DNA of 64,000 bases from Duganella sp. (lineage in GTDB: Bacteria > Pseudomonadota > Gammaproteobacteria > Burkholderiales > Burkholderiaceae_D). Both the position numbers and the translations under genes were made by a program. Each line of letters opens with the position of its first letter. Positions within the stretch are counted from its first letter, which is position 1. The stretch covers positions 1 through 64,000 of the forward strand of contig JAMFSU010000019.1 of assembly GCA_026225475.1 (NCBI GenBank), read 5' to 3'. Under the pieces are notes generated by a model. The model did not search any database. It was not told the DNA's origin and saw only the letters and a program-made list of their open reading frames with translations. Positions 56,855 to 64,000 of the stretch are shown in pieces.

Positions 56855-58051
56855 TTATGCCATCTTGCACATGGTTTTGTCTAATGCCAGGAACGACTTG
56901 CCGAACGAAATGATGTCGGCATAATCATTCTTGTTGCGCATCTTGGACTTGGCCTTGCCCTTGAGCAGGTAGTAGTTCTTGATGACTTGATGATCACCCT
57001 TGCGGATTTCTTCGGTGCCGGTCAGACCTTCGTATTTCATCCCTTCCATGGCCGCGATGACGGCTTTCGGATCGGTGCTGTTGGCCTTAATGATGGCGTC
57101 GAGCATGATCTTGGTACAGATATAGGACCCGGCCAGGCTGTAGTTCGGATCGATCTTCAGGCTACTGTTGACGAACGGCACGAACTCCTTGTTGAACGGC
57201 GAGTCGATTGCATGCCAGTATTGTGCGCCGAAGTAGACGTTCTCGCAGATGTCGGCACCCAGTGTTTCAAACTGTTCCAGACCCGAAGCCCAGGCCATCA
57301 GGATGGTCATGTTGTTCTTCATGCCGAAGCTGACTGCTTGGCGCAAGGTGTCCGACGATTGCGAACCGAAGTTGAGCAACAGCAGCACATCCGGTTTGGC
57401 TGCCATGGCATTGGTCAGGTAACCGCTGAATTCCTTTTCGGCCAGCGAGTGATAACTGTTGCCGACGTGTTCGATGCCTTTTTCCTTGAAGATGGCCTTG
57501 GCCGCATTGAGCAATCCATCGCCGAAGACATATTGCGGCGTGATGGTGTACCAGCGTTTGGCGTTGGGCATTTTTTCCAGCAGCGGACGTACGGTCTGTT
57601 CGATGGCGCCATAGGTTGGCACCGACCAGCGGAAGGTGGCGTGATTGCAATCGCTGCCGGTAATTTCATCGGCACCCGCAGTAGTGATGAAAATGCTGTT
57701 GCCCTTTTCAGCTTCCTTGCCCATCGCTAGCGCTTCACCGGAGAGAATGCCGCCGGCAAAAAAGTGCGTGCCTTTTTCGATGGTCTCTTGCATCTTGCGC
57801 ACGGCAGTGGCTGGTTTTCCTTCTGTGTCAAGCGTGGTATAGCCGAGGCTCTTGCCGAGTACCTTGTTGTACTTTTGCAGGACCAGCTTCATGCCCATGT
57901 CGGCATATTTGCCATTGGCAGCGAACGGTCCCGACATTGGTACCGGGCAGCCGAACTGGATGGTATCGGCCTGCGCAAATACATCAGTAAATGACAGAAC
58001 GCCCGGTGCAGCGAGGGCGGAAAGTTTAAGAAAATCACGACGTTTGATCAT
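56855..58051 (-). CDS. Periplasmic binding protein of a Liv-type ABC transporter
   Basis: This 398-residue protein begins MIKRRDFLKLSALAAPG, a Tat signal, with likely cleavage after VFAQA near residue 28. The mature protein has the type I binding fold: IQFGCPVPMSGPFAANGKYADMGMKL near residues 31-56. The ligand is unknown; amides, amino acids and urea derivatives are bound by relatives. The ATG at 58051 was chosen because GGAG lies 8 bases upstream; another ATG two codons earlier is too close to it. It heads the eight-gene operon that ends at 49653. Confidence 0.92.
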   Translation of the reverse strand: MIKRRDFLKLSALAAPGVLSFTDVFAQADTIQFGCPVPMSGPFAANGKYADMGMKLVLQKYNKVLGKSLGYTTLDTEGKPATAVRKMQETIEKGTHFFAGGILSGEALAMGKEAEKGNSIFITTAGADEITGSDCNHATFRWSVPTYGAIEQTVRPLLEKMPNAKRWYTITPQYVFGDGLLNAAKAIFKEKGIEHVGNSYHSLAEKEFSGYLTNAMAAKPDVLLLLNFGSQSSDTLRQAVSFGMKNNMTILMAWASGLEQFETLGADICENVYFGAQYWHAIDSPFNKEFVPFVNSSLKIDPNYSLAGSYICTKIMLDAIIKANSTDPKAVIAAMEGMKYEGLTGTEEIRKGDHQVIKNYYLLKGKAKSKMRNKNDYADIISFGKSFLALDKTMCKMA

Positions 58052-58170
58052 ATTCATATCTCCAAAAAATGACAGCGCATTGAAAGGGTTAATTCATAAC
58101 GGTATGACGCAAGTTCCATGCCCATGATGGTGCTGATTTTGCCGATATTTCAACAATGGGCAGTCATTCT

Positions 58171-58320
58171 CTAGTGATGGGAAAACGTGATGAAGCACTG
58201 CGTTTGACGACGTGAAAACGTGCGCAAAAACAGTGTTGGATGATCGAAAACGGCGATCGAAATGCGTGGCGCCAACGGCAAACGTCGGTCGCTGCGCAAT
58301 GCATGATAACGATGGATCAT
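58171..58320 (-). CDS. Putative 49-residue leader ORF
   Basis: An ATG at 58320 follows AGGAGGAG by 6 bases, the strongest ribosome-binding site in this part of the window. The frame encodes 49 residues beginning MIHRYHALRSD, rich in Arg, His, Phe and Thr, and ends at TAG, 119 bases before the binding-protein start. No known family is recognised. It may be a leader peptide, a small protein, or a chance ORF. Confidence 0.35.
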   Translation of the reverse strand: MIHRYHALRSDRRLPLAPRISIAVFDHPTLFLRTFSRRQTQCFITFSHH

Positions 58321-58400
58321 GGATTGCTCCTCCTGGATGAATGTCTCGGTGTTTCTTTTAATTTTTTCTCTGCGGCGATCTTGTTTTTAGTGCGGCACAT
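58317..58400 (-). CDS. Putative 27-residue leader ORF overlapping the next
   Basis: The frame from ATG 58400 encodes 27 Lys/Arg-rich residues beginning MCRTKNKIAAEKK. Its TGA shares bases with the ATG of the 49-residue ORF (ATGA), as in coupled genes. AAGGAGAG lies about 20 bases upstream, too far for a normal ribosome-binding site, so expression is doubtful. Confidence 0.2.
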   Translation of the reverse strand: MCRTKNKIAAEKKLKETPRHSSRRSNP

Positions 58401-58482
58401 ACTACTTTATTTATCTGTGACTCTCCTTTTTTGTTGTCGTATGCACGTGGCCGATTGGCTTGCACATTAAGGTGCGGTAATA

Positions 58483-58520
58483 CCAGTTTTCTGCACCAGT
58501 AAATCCCGTTTTTCGCACCA
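58483..58520. repeat. 22-bp-spaced direct repeats in the island leader
   Basis: CCAGTTTTCTGCACCA (58483-58498) and CCCGTTTTTCGCACCA (58505-58520) match at 13 of 16 positions and start 22 bases apart, two helical turns. GCACC resembles an NtrC half-site. An inverted GGTGCG lies just to the left. They are likely activator or repressor sites for the island operon. Confidence 0.5.
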
Positions 58521-58589
58521 TTTTCCACATAAAATTGCGGCGCAATACGCGTGCTGGAATTGATGCCAACTACAGCGCCAGAAACGACG

Positions 58590-58614
58590 ACGGCATGAGC
58601 GCTGCTCATGCCGT
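58590..58614 (-). terminator. Hairpin after the semialdehyde dehydrogenase gene
   Basis: ACGGCATGAGC and GCTCATGCCGT form an 11-bp stem with a 3-nt loop, 30 bases past the gene. The T-run on the minus strand is short, so termination may be partial. Confidence 0.6.
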
Positions 58615-58644
58615 TTTGAAACCAGGGTCAGGATTTCTTCTGCG

Positions 58645-60138
58645 TCATTTCATTTGGGGAAAGGCGAACTCGGCGCCCGCGCTGGCAGTATTCGGCCAAC
58701 GTTGCATCACGGCCTTGGCACGGGTGTAAAAGCGCACGCCTTCCGGACCATAGACATGGTGATCGCCAAACAGGCTGCGCTTCCAGCCGCCAAAACTGCT
58801 GAACGCCATTGGCACCGGCAGCGGCACATTGACGCCGACCATGCCGACTTCAATCTGACGCACGAATTCACGCGCGACACCGCCGTCACGGGTAAACACG
58901 GCGACGCCATTGCCGTATTCGTGGTTATTGATCAGGTCGACCGCATAACCGACATCGGGTGCACGCACTACGCACAACACGGGACCGAAAATTTCTTCCT
59001 GATAGATCGTCATTTCAGGAGTTACGTGATCAAACAGTGTGCCGCCGACGAAGAAGCCTTGTTCGCGCCCCGGCACCTGATAGCCACGACCATCGACCAC
59101 CAGTGTCGCGCCTTCTTCAACGCCCTTGCCGATCAAGCCTTCGATGCGTGCCTTGGCTGCAGCGGTGACCACCGGACCCATTTCGGCATCTTTGTCCATG
59201 CCGTCATTGATCTTCAATGTGCGTACGCGCTCAGCCAACGCGGCGACCAGTTTGTCGCCGGCATCGCCAACCGCCACCGCCACCGAGATCGCCATGCAAC
59301 GCTCGCCGGCAGAACCGTAGGCCGCACCGATCAATGCATCGACGGCGACTTGCATGTCGGCATCGGGCATGATCACCATGTGGTTCTTGGCGCCGCCGAG
59401 CGCTTGCACCCGTTTGCCCTTGGCGCTGCCGCGTGCATAGATGTATTCGGCAATCGGGGTCGAGCCGACGAAGCTGATGGCCTTGACCTTGGGATGATCG
59501 AGCAGTGCATCGACAGTCACCTTGTCACCTTGCACCACATTGAAGACGCCATCAGGCAAGCCTGCTTGCTGCAACAATTCGGCGATCAGCAGCGAGGCCG
59601 ACGGATCGCGCTCAGATGGTTTCAGGATGAAGCAATTGCCGCAGGCCAGCGCGATCGGGAACATCCACATCGGTACCATGGCGGGGAAATTGAACGGTGT
59701 CACACCTGCGACCACGCCAAGCGGTTGGCGCATCGACCAGGCGTCGATGCCGCGGGCGATCTGGTCGGTGTATTCGCCCTTGAGCATTTGCGGAATACCG
59801 ACCGCGTATTCAATCACTTCAATGCCGCGCGCCACTTCACCTTGTGCATCGGAGAAAGTCTTGCCGTGTTCGCGCGTGAGGATGGCGGCGAATTCGTCGG
59901 CATGCTGCTGCATCAGGTTGAGGAACTTGAACAACACGCGCGCACGCGTCAACGGCGGTGTGTTGGACCAGGCCGGGAAGGCAGCGGCGGCAGTCGCCAC
60001 CGCGCTGTCGACTTCGTCCGCCGTGCCTAACGCTACGCGGGCAACTGCCACGCCCAAGGCCGGGTTGAAGACATCGGCATAACGCTCGCTAAGGGTGTCG
60101 ACGCGACGGCCGCCGATGAAGTGGGTAATCTTTTCCAT
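58645..60138 (-). CDS. mmsA: (Methyl)malonate-semialdehyde dehydrogenase, CoA-acylating
   Basis: A 497-residue aldehyde dehydrogenase that turns malonate- or methylmalonate-semialdehyde plus CoA into acetyl- or propionyl-CoA. The catalytic Cys is in [14 protein letters not shown] near residue 285. [22 protein letters not shown] and [27 protein letters not shown] are typical of MmsA/IolA and differ from non-acylating family members. It lies 18 bases after the aminotransferase gene, which would supply its substrate from beta-alanine or 3-aminoisobutyrate. Confidence 0.94.
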   Translation of the reverse strand: MEKITHFIGGRRVDTLSERYADVFNPALGVAVARVALGTADEVDSAVATAAAAFPAWSNTPPLTRARVLFKFLNLMQQHADEFAAILTREHGKTFSDAQGEVARGIEVIEYAVGIPQMLKGEYTDQIARGIDAWSMRQPLGVVAGVTPFNFPAMVPMWMFPIALACGNCFILKPSERDPSASLLIAELLQQAGLPDGVFNVVQGDKVTVDALLDHPKVKAISFVGSTPIAEYIYARGSAKGKRVQALGGAKNHMVIMPDADMQVAVDALIGAAYGSAGERCMAISVAVAVGDAGDKLVAALAERVRTLKINDGMDKDAEMGPVVTAAAKARIEGLIGKGVEEGATLVVDGRGYQVPGREQGFFVGGTLFDHVTPEMTIYQEEIFGPVLCVVRAPDVGYAVDLINNHEYGNGVAVFTRDGGVAREFVRQIEVGMVGVNVPLPVPMAFSSFGGWKRSLFGDHHVYGPEGVRFYTRAKAVMQRWPNTASAGAEFAFPQMK

Positions 60139-60156
60139 ACTGTCTATGTGTCCTGA

Positions 60157-61479
60157 TTAAGCTAAAGTCTTGAGAATGGCGGCCAGCTTGCCGAACAATT
60201 CGTCGATGTGTTTTTTCTCGATCACCAGTGGTGGCGACAAGGCGATGATGTCGCCGGTGACGCGAATCAGGATGCCGGCATCGAATGCCCGGAGGAAGGC
60301 TTCGTAAGCGCGCGCACCTGGCTTGCCGGGGATGCTGGCCAATTCGATGCCGACGATCATGCCGATACTGCGGATGTCGATGATGTGCGGCAGGCCGCGC
60401 AAGGCATGGGCGGCGTCCTGCCAATAAGTTTCCACGCTGTTGGCGTGTTCCAGGATGCCGTCCTGTTCAAAGATGTCGAGCGAGGCCAGGCCAGCCGCAC
60501 ATGCCAGCGGGTGACCCGAGTAGGTGTAGCCGTGGTACAGCTCGATGCCGTCCGGACCATGCATGAAGGCGTCGTAGATATGCGGTTTGACGAACACCGC
60601 ACCCATTGGCACCACGCCATTGGTCAAGCCCTTGGCAGTGGTAAACAGATCCGGTTCGACGCCGAAATAATCGGAGGCGAACGGCGTGCCGAGACGGCCG
60701 AAGCCGGTGATCACTTCATCAAAAATCAACAGGATGCCGTGCTTGGTGCAGAGCTCGCGCAGACGTTGCAGATAACCCTTTGGCGGAACCAGCACGCCAG
60801 TGGAGCCGGCTACTGGCTCGACGATGACGGCGGCGATGTTGGAGGCGTCGTGCAATGTCACCAGGCGTTCCAGTTCATCGGCCAGATGGGTGCCGTATTC
60901 TGGTTCACCCTTGGTGAACGCATTTTTTTCCAGATTGTGGGTGTGCGGCAAGTGATCGACGCCGGCCATCAGGGCCGAGTTGAAGGTCTTGCGATTGCCG
61001 CCGATGCCGCCGACCGACATACCGCCGAAACCGACGCCGTGGTAGCCGCGCTCGCGCCCGATCAGACGGGTGCGGGTGGCATCGCCGCGGGTGCGGTGAT
61101 AGGCCAGCGCGATTTTCAACGCGGAGTCGACCGCTTCCGAGCCGGAGCCGGTGTAGAACACTTGCGAATAGCGCCCGCCAGTGTATTGCTTGAGCCGTTC
61201 GGCCAGTTCAAATGCCGATGGATGGCCGAGCTGGAATGAAGGCGCATAGTCCAGCGTTGCCACTGCCTGTTGCACGGCTTTCACGATCCGCGGCTGGGCA
61301 TGGCCGAGCGGTACACACCACAGACCGGCAGTGCCGTCCAGAATCGCGTTGCCGGCGTCGTCGCGGTAATACATACCCTCGGCCGAAACCAGCATGCGCG
61401 GACTGGCCTTGAAGTTGCGATTGGCAGTGTAGGGCATCCAGTAAGCGGACAGGTCGGAGGCAGAAAGTGGTTTGTTCAT
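60157..61479 (-). CDS. Omega-amino acid:pyruvate aminotransferase (BauA-like)
   Basis: A 440-residue class III PLP enzyme. YWMPYTANRNFKASPRM near residues 13-29 is typical of beta-alanine:pyruvate transaminases. PLP-phosphate contacts lie in FYTGSGSEAVDSALKIA, the Asp in LLIFDEVITGFGRLG, and the Schiff-base Lys in TTAKGLTNGVVPMG. Likely donors are beta-alanine or related omega-amino acids. The ATG at 61479 was chosen over a GTG three codons upstream on ribosome-site spacing. It is divergent from the MocR gene. Confidence 0.9.
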   Translation of the reverse strand: MNKPLSASDLSAYWMPYTANRNFKASPRMLVSAEGMYYRDDAGNAILDGTAGLWCVPLGHAQPRIVKAVQQAVATLDYAPSFQLGHPSAFELAERLKQYTGGRYSQVFYTGSGSEAVDSALKIALAYHRTRGDATRTRLIGRERGYHGVGFGGMSVGGIGGNRKTFNSALMAGVDHLPHTHNLEKNAFTKGEPEYGTHLADELERLVTLHDASNIAAVIVEPVAGSTGVLVPPKGYLQRLRELCTKHGILLIFDEVITGFGRLGTPFASDYFGVEPDLFTTAKGLTNGVVPMGAVFVKPHIYDAFMHGPDGIELYHGYTYSGHPLACAAGLASLDIFEQDGILEHANSVETYWQDAAHALRGLPHIIDIRSIGMIVGIELASIPGKPGARAYEAFLRAFDAGILIRVTGDIIALSPPLVIEKKHIDELFGKLAAILKTLA

Positions 61480-61601
61480 TGCAGGCACACCCTGGGCAAG
61501 AAAAAGGAAATGGGAACCAGACGATCAAGTAGGTTCAATGATGTTGATTATTGCGAGACGGCGTGCCGATTGTTAGATACACTTTGCAATTAACCGAAAA
61601 A

Positions 61602-61631
61602 CTGTATTGCTCAATTCGGCAATCTGTATTG
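61602..61631. promoter_or_regulatory. Direct-repeat operator for the MocR regulator
   Basis: CTGTATTG occurs at 61602-61609 and again at 61624-61631, 22 bases apart, in the gap between bauA-like and mocR. MocR/GabR proteins bind such direct repeats. A site here could control both divergent genes. Confidence 0.5.
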
Positions 61632-61663
61632 ATTACAGTTGCCCGACCGAACAAGGAAACCGC

Positions 61664-63082
61664 ATGGCGAAAGCCGCACGTGAAGAGCTGCTCCTGCCGC
61701 TGGCGCGCAATGGCCCGGTGCGCCTGGTCGAGCAGGTGGTCAATGGCTTGGCACAATTGATCGAACGCGGCGTGCTGCGCTCCGGCGAGCGCCTGCCGTC
61801 GGTGCGCCAGTTTGCCGAATCGCATGGCATCGGTGCCTCGACCGTGGTCGAAGCCTATGAACATCTGGTGGCGCGTGGCCTGCTGGTGGTGCGCCGTGGT
61901 GCTGGTTTCTTTATCGCCGCCAAGGGCGCCAGCCTGGCGCCGGTGCCGGCGTTCACGGCACCCGAACCGGTCATCGATTCGGCCTGGTTGTTGTCGGAAA
62001 TGTTTGCCGACGAGCGCGTGCCGATCAAGGCCGGCTGCGGTTGGTTGCCCGGGAAGTGGCTCGACGACGAAGGCCTGCATCAGGCCGAACGTCGCATCAT
62101 CCGCTCGCCCGGTGCACAACAGGTCGGTTATGGTCATCCCTATGGCTATGCACCGCTGCGCCAGATCATTGCGCAATTCCTGGCTAATTGGTCGCTGGAA
62201 GTCTCGCTCGATCAAGTGTTGACCTCACATGGCGCGACCCAGGCGCTCGATTTGATCATTCGCACCATGACCAAACGTGGTGAAACTGTATTGATCGACG
62301 ATCCGGCTTATTGCAATCTGGTGGCAATGCTGAGGATGGCCGACCTGAATGTGATCGGCGTGCCGCGTACGCCGACCGGCGTCGATACCGAGGCGCTGGA
62401 GCTGCTGGCGCGCACGCATCAGCCAAAATTGTTCTTCACCAGTAGCGTGTTGCAGAATCCGACGGGTACCTCCTATACCCCGGCCTGCGCCATGCGGGTC
62501 TTGCAGGCGGCAGAACGGCATGGCTTCTGGGTGGTCGAAGACGACATCTTCCGCGAGCTGGGGCAGCCGACCGATCCCATGCTGGCGGCACTTGATGGCT
62601 TGCAGCGGGTGATTTATGTCGGCAGTTATTCGAAAACCATTGCGCCATCGTTGCGGCTTGGCTTCATCGCCTGCCAGCGTGATCTGGCGCGGCAACTGGT
62701 GCATACCAAGATGGTGTTGAGCCTGACCAACTCGGAAATCAACGAGCGGCTGGTGCACAGTGTGCTGACCGAAGGTCATCATCGGCGCCATGTCGAAAAT
62801 CTGGCAGCGTCGCTGTTGAGCGCGCAGGCACGCGTCAATGCCAAATTGACTGAGACTGGCTTGACGCCGTTTACGACGCCGCGCGGCGGTATGTTTTCGT
62901 GGGCGACGCTCAACGGATGCAGTATGAGCGCGCGCGAAATTGCCGATCGTGCCCGCCAGAAAGGCATCTGGCTGGCACCCGGCGAATTCTTTCATCTGTC
63001 GCCGCCGCAACAGCCGTGGTTTCGCTTCAATGTCGCCTATGCCGAAGCCGATGCCTTGTATGATTTTTTCCGTACGCTGTAA
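61664..63082 (+). CDS. MocR/GabR-family transcriptional regulator
   Basis: A 472-residue regulator with an N-terminal GntR-type winged helix (about 10-80; LRSGERLPSVRQFAESHGIGASTVVEAYEHL) joined to a class I aminotransferase-like domain. The PLP-binding Lys lies in YVGSYSKTIAPSLRLGF near residue 325. Such proteins sense PLP adducts of amino acids such as GABA, beta-alanine or taurine. Its divergence from a beta-alanine-type aminotransferase suggests it controls that gene and mmsA. The ATG at 61664 starts MAKAAREE. Confidence 0.92.
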   Translation: MAKAAREELLLPLARNGPVRLVEQVVNGLAQLIERGVLRSGERLPSVRQFAESHGIGASTVVEAYEHLVARGLLVVRRGAGFFIAAKGASLAPVPAFTAPEPVIDSAWLLSEMFADERVPIKAGCGWLPGKWLDDEGLHQAERRIIRSPGAQQVGYGHPYGYAPLRQIIAQFLANWSLEVSLDQVLTSHGATQALDLIIRTMTKRGETVLIDDPAYCNLVAMLRMADLNVIGVPRTPTGVDTEALELLARTHQPKLFFTSSVLQNPTGTSYTPACAMRVLQAAERHGFWVVEDDIFRELGQPTDPMLAALDGLQRVIYVGSYSKTIAPSLRLGFIACQRDLARQLVHTKMVLSLTNSEINERLVHSVLTEGHHRRHVENLAASLLSAQARVNAKLTETGLTPFTTPRGGMFSWATLNGCSMSAREIADRARQKGIWLAPGEFFHLSPPQQPWFRFNVAYAEADALYDFFRTL

Positions 63083-63098
63083 GCGTTGCAGCGTTTTT
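63074..63098 (+). terminator. Terminator overlapping the mocR stop codon
   Basis: ACGCTG and CAGCGT form a 6-bp stem that spans the mocR stop codon and is followed by seven T residues. Confidence 0.55.
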
Positions 63099-63125
63099 TC
63101 TTGTCCTTGATGAGTGTCCAAGCCT

Positions 63126-63782
63126 ATGCCAAGCAAGCGTTCCGATTACACCAGTGCCGCCGGTATCCGTGCGGTGGTTTTTGATTTCGGCGGGGTTTTG
63201 TTCGACTGGAGTCCGCACTACCTGTATCAGCAACTGATTCCCGATGCGGCCGAGCGTGCGCATTTCCTGACCAACATCTGTTCGTCGGAATGGAATTTGC
63301 GCCAGGACGAAGGTCGCACCTTGCAAGATGGCACGGCCTTGCTGGTGGCGCAGCATCCGCAGCACGCACCGTTGATTCATGCCTTTTATGACCGCTGGAG
63401 CGAAATGCTGCGCGGTCCGCTCGACGAAGGGGTCGCCCTGTTGCGCAACCTGCATGCGCAGGACGTACCACTGTTCGGCTTGACCAACTGGTCGCATGAG
63501 ACGTTTCCGTATGCGCTGGCCAATTATGATTTTCTACAAATATTCCGCGATATCGTGGTATCCGGCACTGAGCAATGTGTCAAGCCGGATGAGGTGATCT
63601 ACCAGATTGCGTTGACGCGCTATGGCAAGCAGTTACCAAACCTGCAGCCTAATGAACTGGTGTTCATCGATGATCTGGAAAAGAACGTCGAAGCTGCACG
63701 CCGGTTGGGCTGGCATGCCATTCACCATGTCGATTGCGGCGACACGGTCAGGCAACTGCAGGCGTTGGGATTACCGGCGTAG
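63126..63782 (+). CDS. HAD-family hydrolase (YihX-like phosphatase)
   Basis: A 218-residue HAD enzyme. Motif I is VVFDFGGVLFDW with the nucleophile Asp; the Asp usually two residues on is Gly, as in many YihX-like members. Motif II is FGLTNWS, motif III Lys is in CVKPDEVIYQ, and motif IV is FIDDLEKNV. Substrates are probably sugar phosphates. The ATG at 63126 was chosen, with an in-frame GTG at 63114. It shows no clear link to the catabolic island. Confidence 0.88.
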   Translation: MPSKRSDYTSAAGIRAVVFDFGGVLFDWSPHYLYQQLIPDAAERAHFLTNICSSEWNLRQDEGRTLQDGTALLVAQHPQHAPLIHAFYDRWSEMLRGPLDEGVALLRNLHAQDVPLFGLTNWSHETFPYALANYDFLQIFRDIVVSGTEQCVKPDEVIYQIALTRYGKQLPNLQPNELVFIDDLEKNVEAARRLGWHAIHHVDCGDTVRQLQALGLPA

Positions 63783-64000
63783 GGTTCGGCGCTTGACTGG
63801 ATTGGCACTGTCCATGACCAGGCCGTTTTGCGGATAAGTGGTGTCGAATATCTCCAAAGTGGATATAGGCGGGCGCAAACTGCGCTTAACAGGCGCCGTT
63901 TCAGAGGCGTTTTTGTACCCGCTGGGCGTCACAGCGTCGCGCTCGTTTTTGGCTGGGGCCTGCTTCTTGGAAGGAAACAGGTAATCACAGGACGGCACGC
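63771..64000 (-). CDS. 3' end of an unidentified minus-strand ORF
   Basis: The frame is open from the right edge to a stop at 63771, giving 75 residues that include a basic, Pro/Ser/Lys-rich stretch and end KRRTLRR. No family is recognised, and no start codon with a ribosome-binding site is visible, so the gene would extend outside the window. It overlaps the end of the HAD gene by 12 bases. Confidence 0.35.
   Translation of the reverse strand, partial: VPSCDYLFPSKKQAPAKNERDAVTPSGYKNASETAPVKRSLRPPISTLEIFDTTYPQNGLVMDSANPVKRRTLRR

Larger units (their letters stand above)
58058..58589 (-). promoter_or_regulatory. Long leader/regulatory region of the island operon
   Basis: About 0.5 kb before the binding-protein gene carries no large gene. 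It contains two 22-bp-spaced direct repeats, a further GCACC/GGTGC-rich stretch, and two small minus-strand ORFs listed separately. Base composition is clearly more AT-rich than in the flanking genes around 58330-58440. I found no sigma-54 promoter with the right GG-N10-GC spacing. Confidence 0.45.

Noticed and set aside
49653..58051. Second urea transporter
   Set aside because: The permease lacks the UrtB N-terminal domain and the binding protein lacks the UrtA signatures, so a different ligand is more likely.
58358..58609. 83-residue minus-strand ORF in the island leader
   Set aside because: It has no ribosome-binding site, runs through the direct repeats and the terminator hairpin, and its sequence resembles no protein.
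58654..60030. 458-residue plus-strand ORF
   Set aside because: It is the antisense frame of mmsA, rich in His/Arg/Asp, without recognisable motifs.

Overview
The window reads as a chromosomal segment of a betaproteobacterium of order Burkholderiales, most like family Oxalobacteraceae. This rests on gene content and order: an extended infA copy, a urtABCDE-ureDABCEFGJ block, mreBCD-mrdA-rodA-rlpA, gatCAB, smg-topB, and the rsmI-lpoA-yraN-diaA-dolP cluster. I could not search databases, so the genus is left open. Coding density is high. I saw no rRNA, tRNA, insertion sequence, prophage or CRISPR array.

Layout. (1) 1-4829 (-): the first ~1,609 residues of a two-partner-secretion exoprotein of the FhaB/CdiA type, running off the left edge. 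(2) 5043-10920: a DEAD-box RNA helicase with three C-terminal DbpA-type RNA-binding domains, a DUF1488-like small protein, IF-1 behind a long leader, a hypothetical protein, an HD phosphohydrolase and a ferritin-like diiron protein. (3) 10995-22797 (+): one nitrogen-scavenging block holding the urea ABC transporter (urtABCDE), urease with its nickel chaperones (ureDABCEFG) and a HupE/UreJ nickel permease. A sigma-54 promoter and an NtrC-like site precede it. (4) 22880-31595: def, dprA, smg, topB, xth, pyrE, a LapA-like membrane protein and a TauD-type dioxygenase. (5) 31768-35139 (-): gatCAB amidotransferase, divergent from (6) 35413-42586 (+): the cell-elongation genes mreBCD, mrdA, rodA and rlpA. 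An EmrE-type exporter follows. (7) 42949-46899: the envelope cluster rsmI / lpoA-yraN-diaA-dolP. (8) A TlpA-type thioredoxin and a chemoreceptor. (9) 49653-63082: a catabolic island. One long minus-strand operon encodes a Tat-type binding protein, LivHMGF-like ABC transporter, an M20-type N-carbamoyl amidohydrolase, an M81 (MlrC) metallopeptidase and a DMT permease. Upstream lie a malonate/methylmalonate-semialdehyde dehydrogenase and an omega-amino-acid:pyruvate aminotransferase, with a divergent MocR regulator. (10) A HAD phosphatase and a partial ORF end the window.

How the parts work together. The urea block imports urea at low concentration, hydrolyses it and supplies nickel to the enzyme, all under apparent nitrogen control. 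The island could import an amide, ureido or peptide-like compound, open it with the amidohydrolase and/or the MlrC peptidase, then transaminate and oxidise a released beta-amino acid to an acyl-CoA. Both transport operons carry a strong hairpin just after the binding-protein gene. The least explained elements are the three-DbpA helicase, the MlrC-centred island, and a 0.6 kb leader before the island's binding-protein gene that contains 22-bp-spaced repeats and two small overlapping ORFs.
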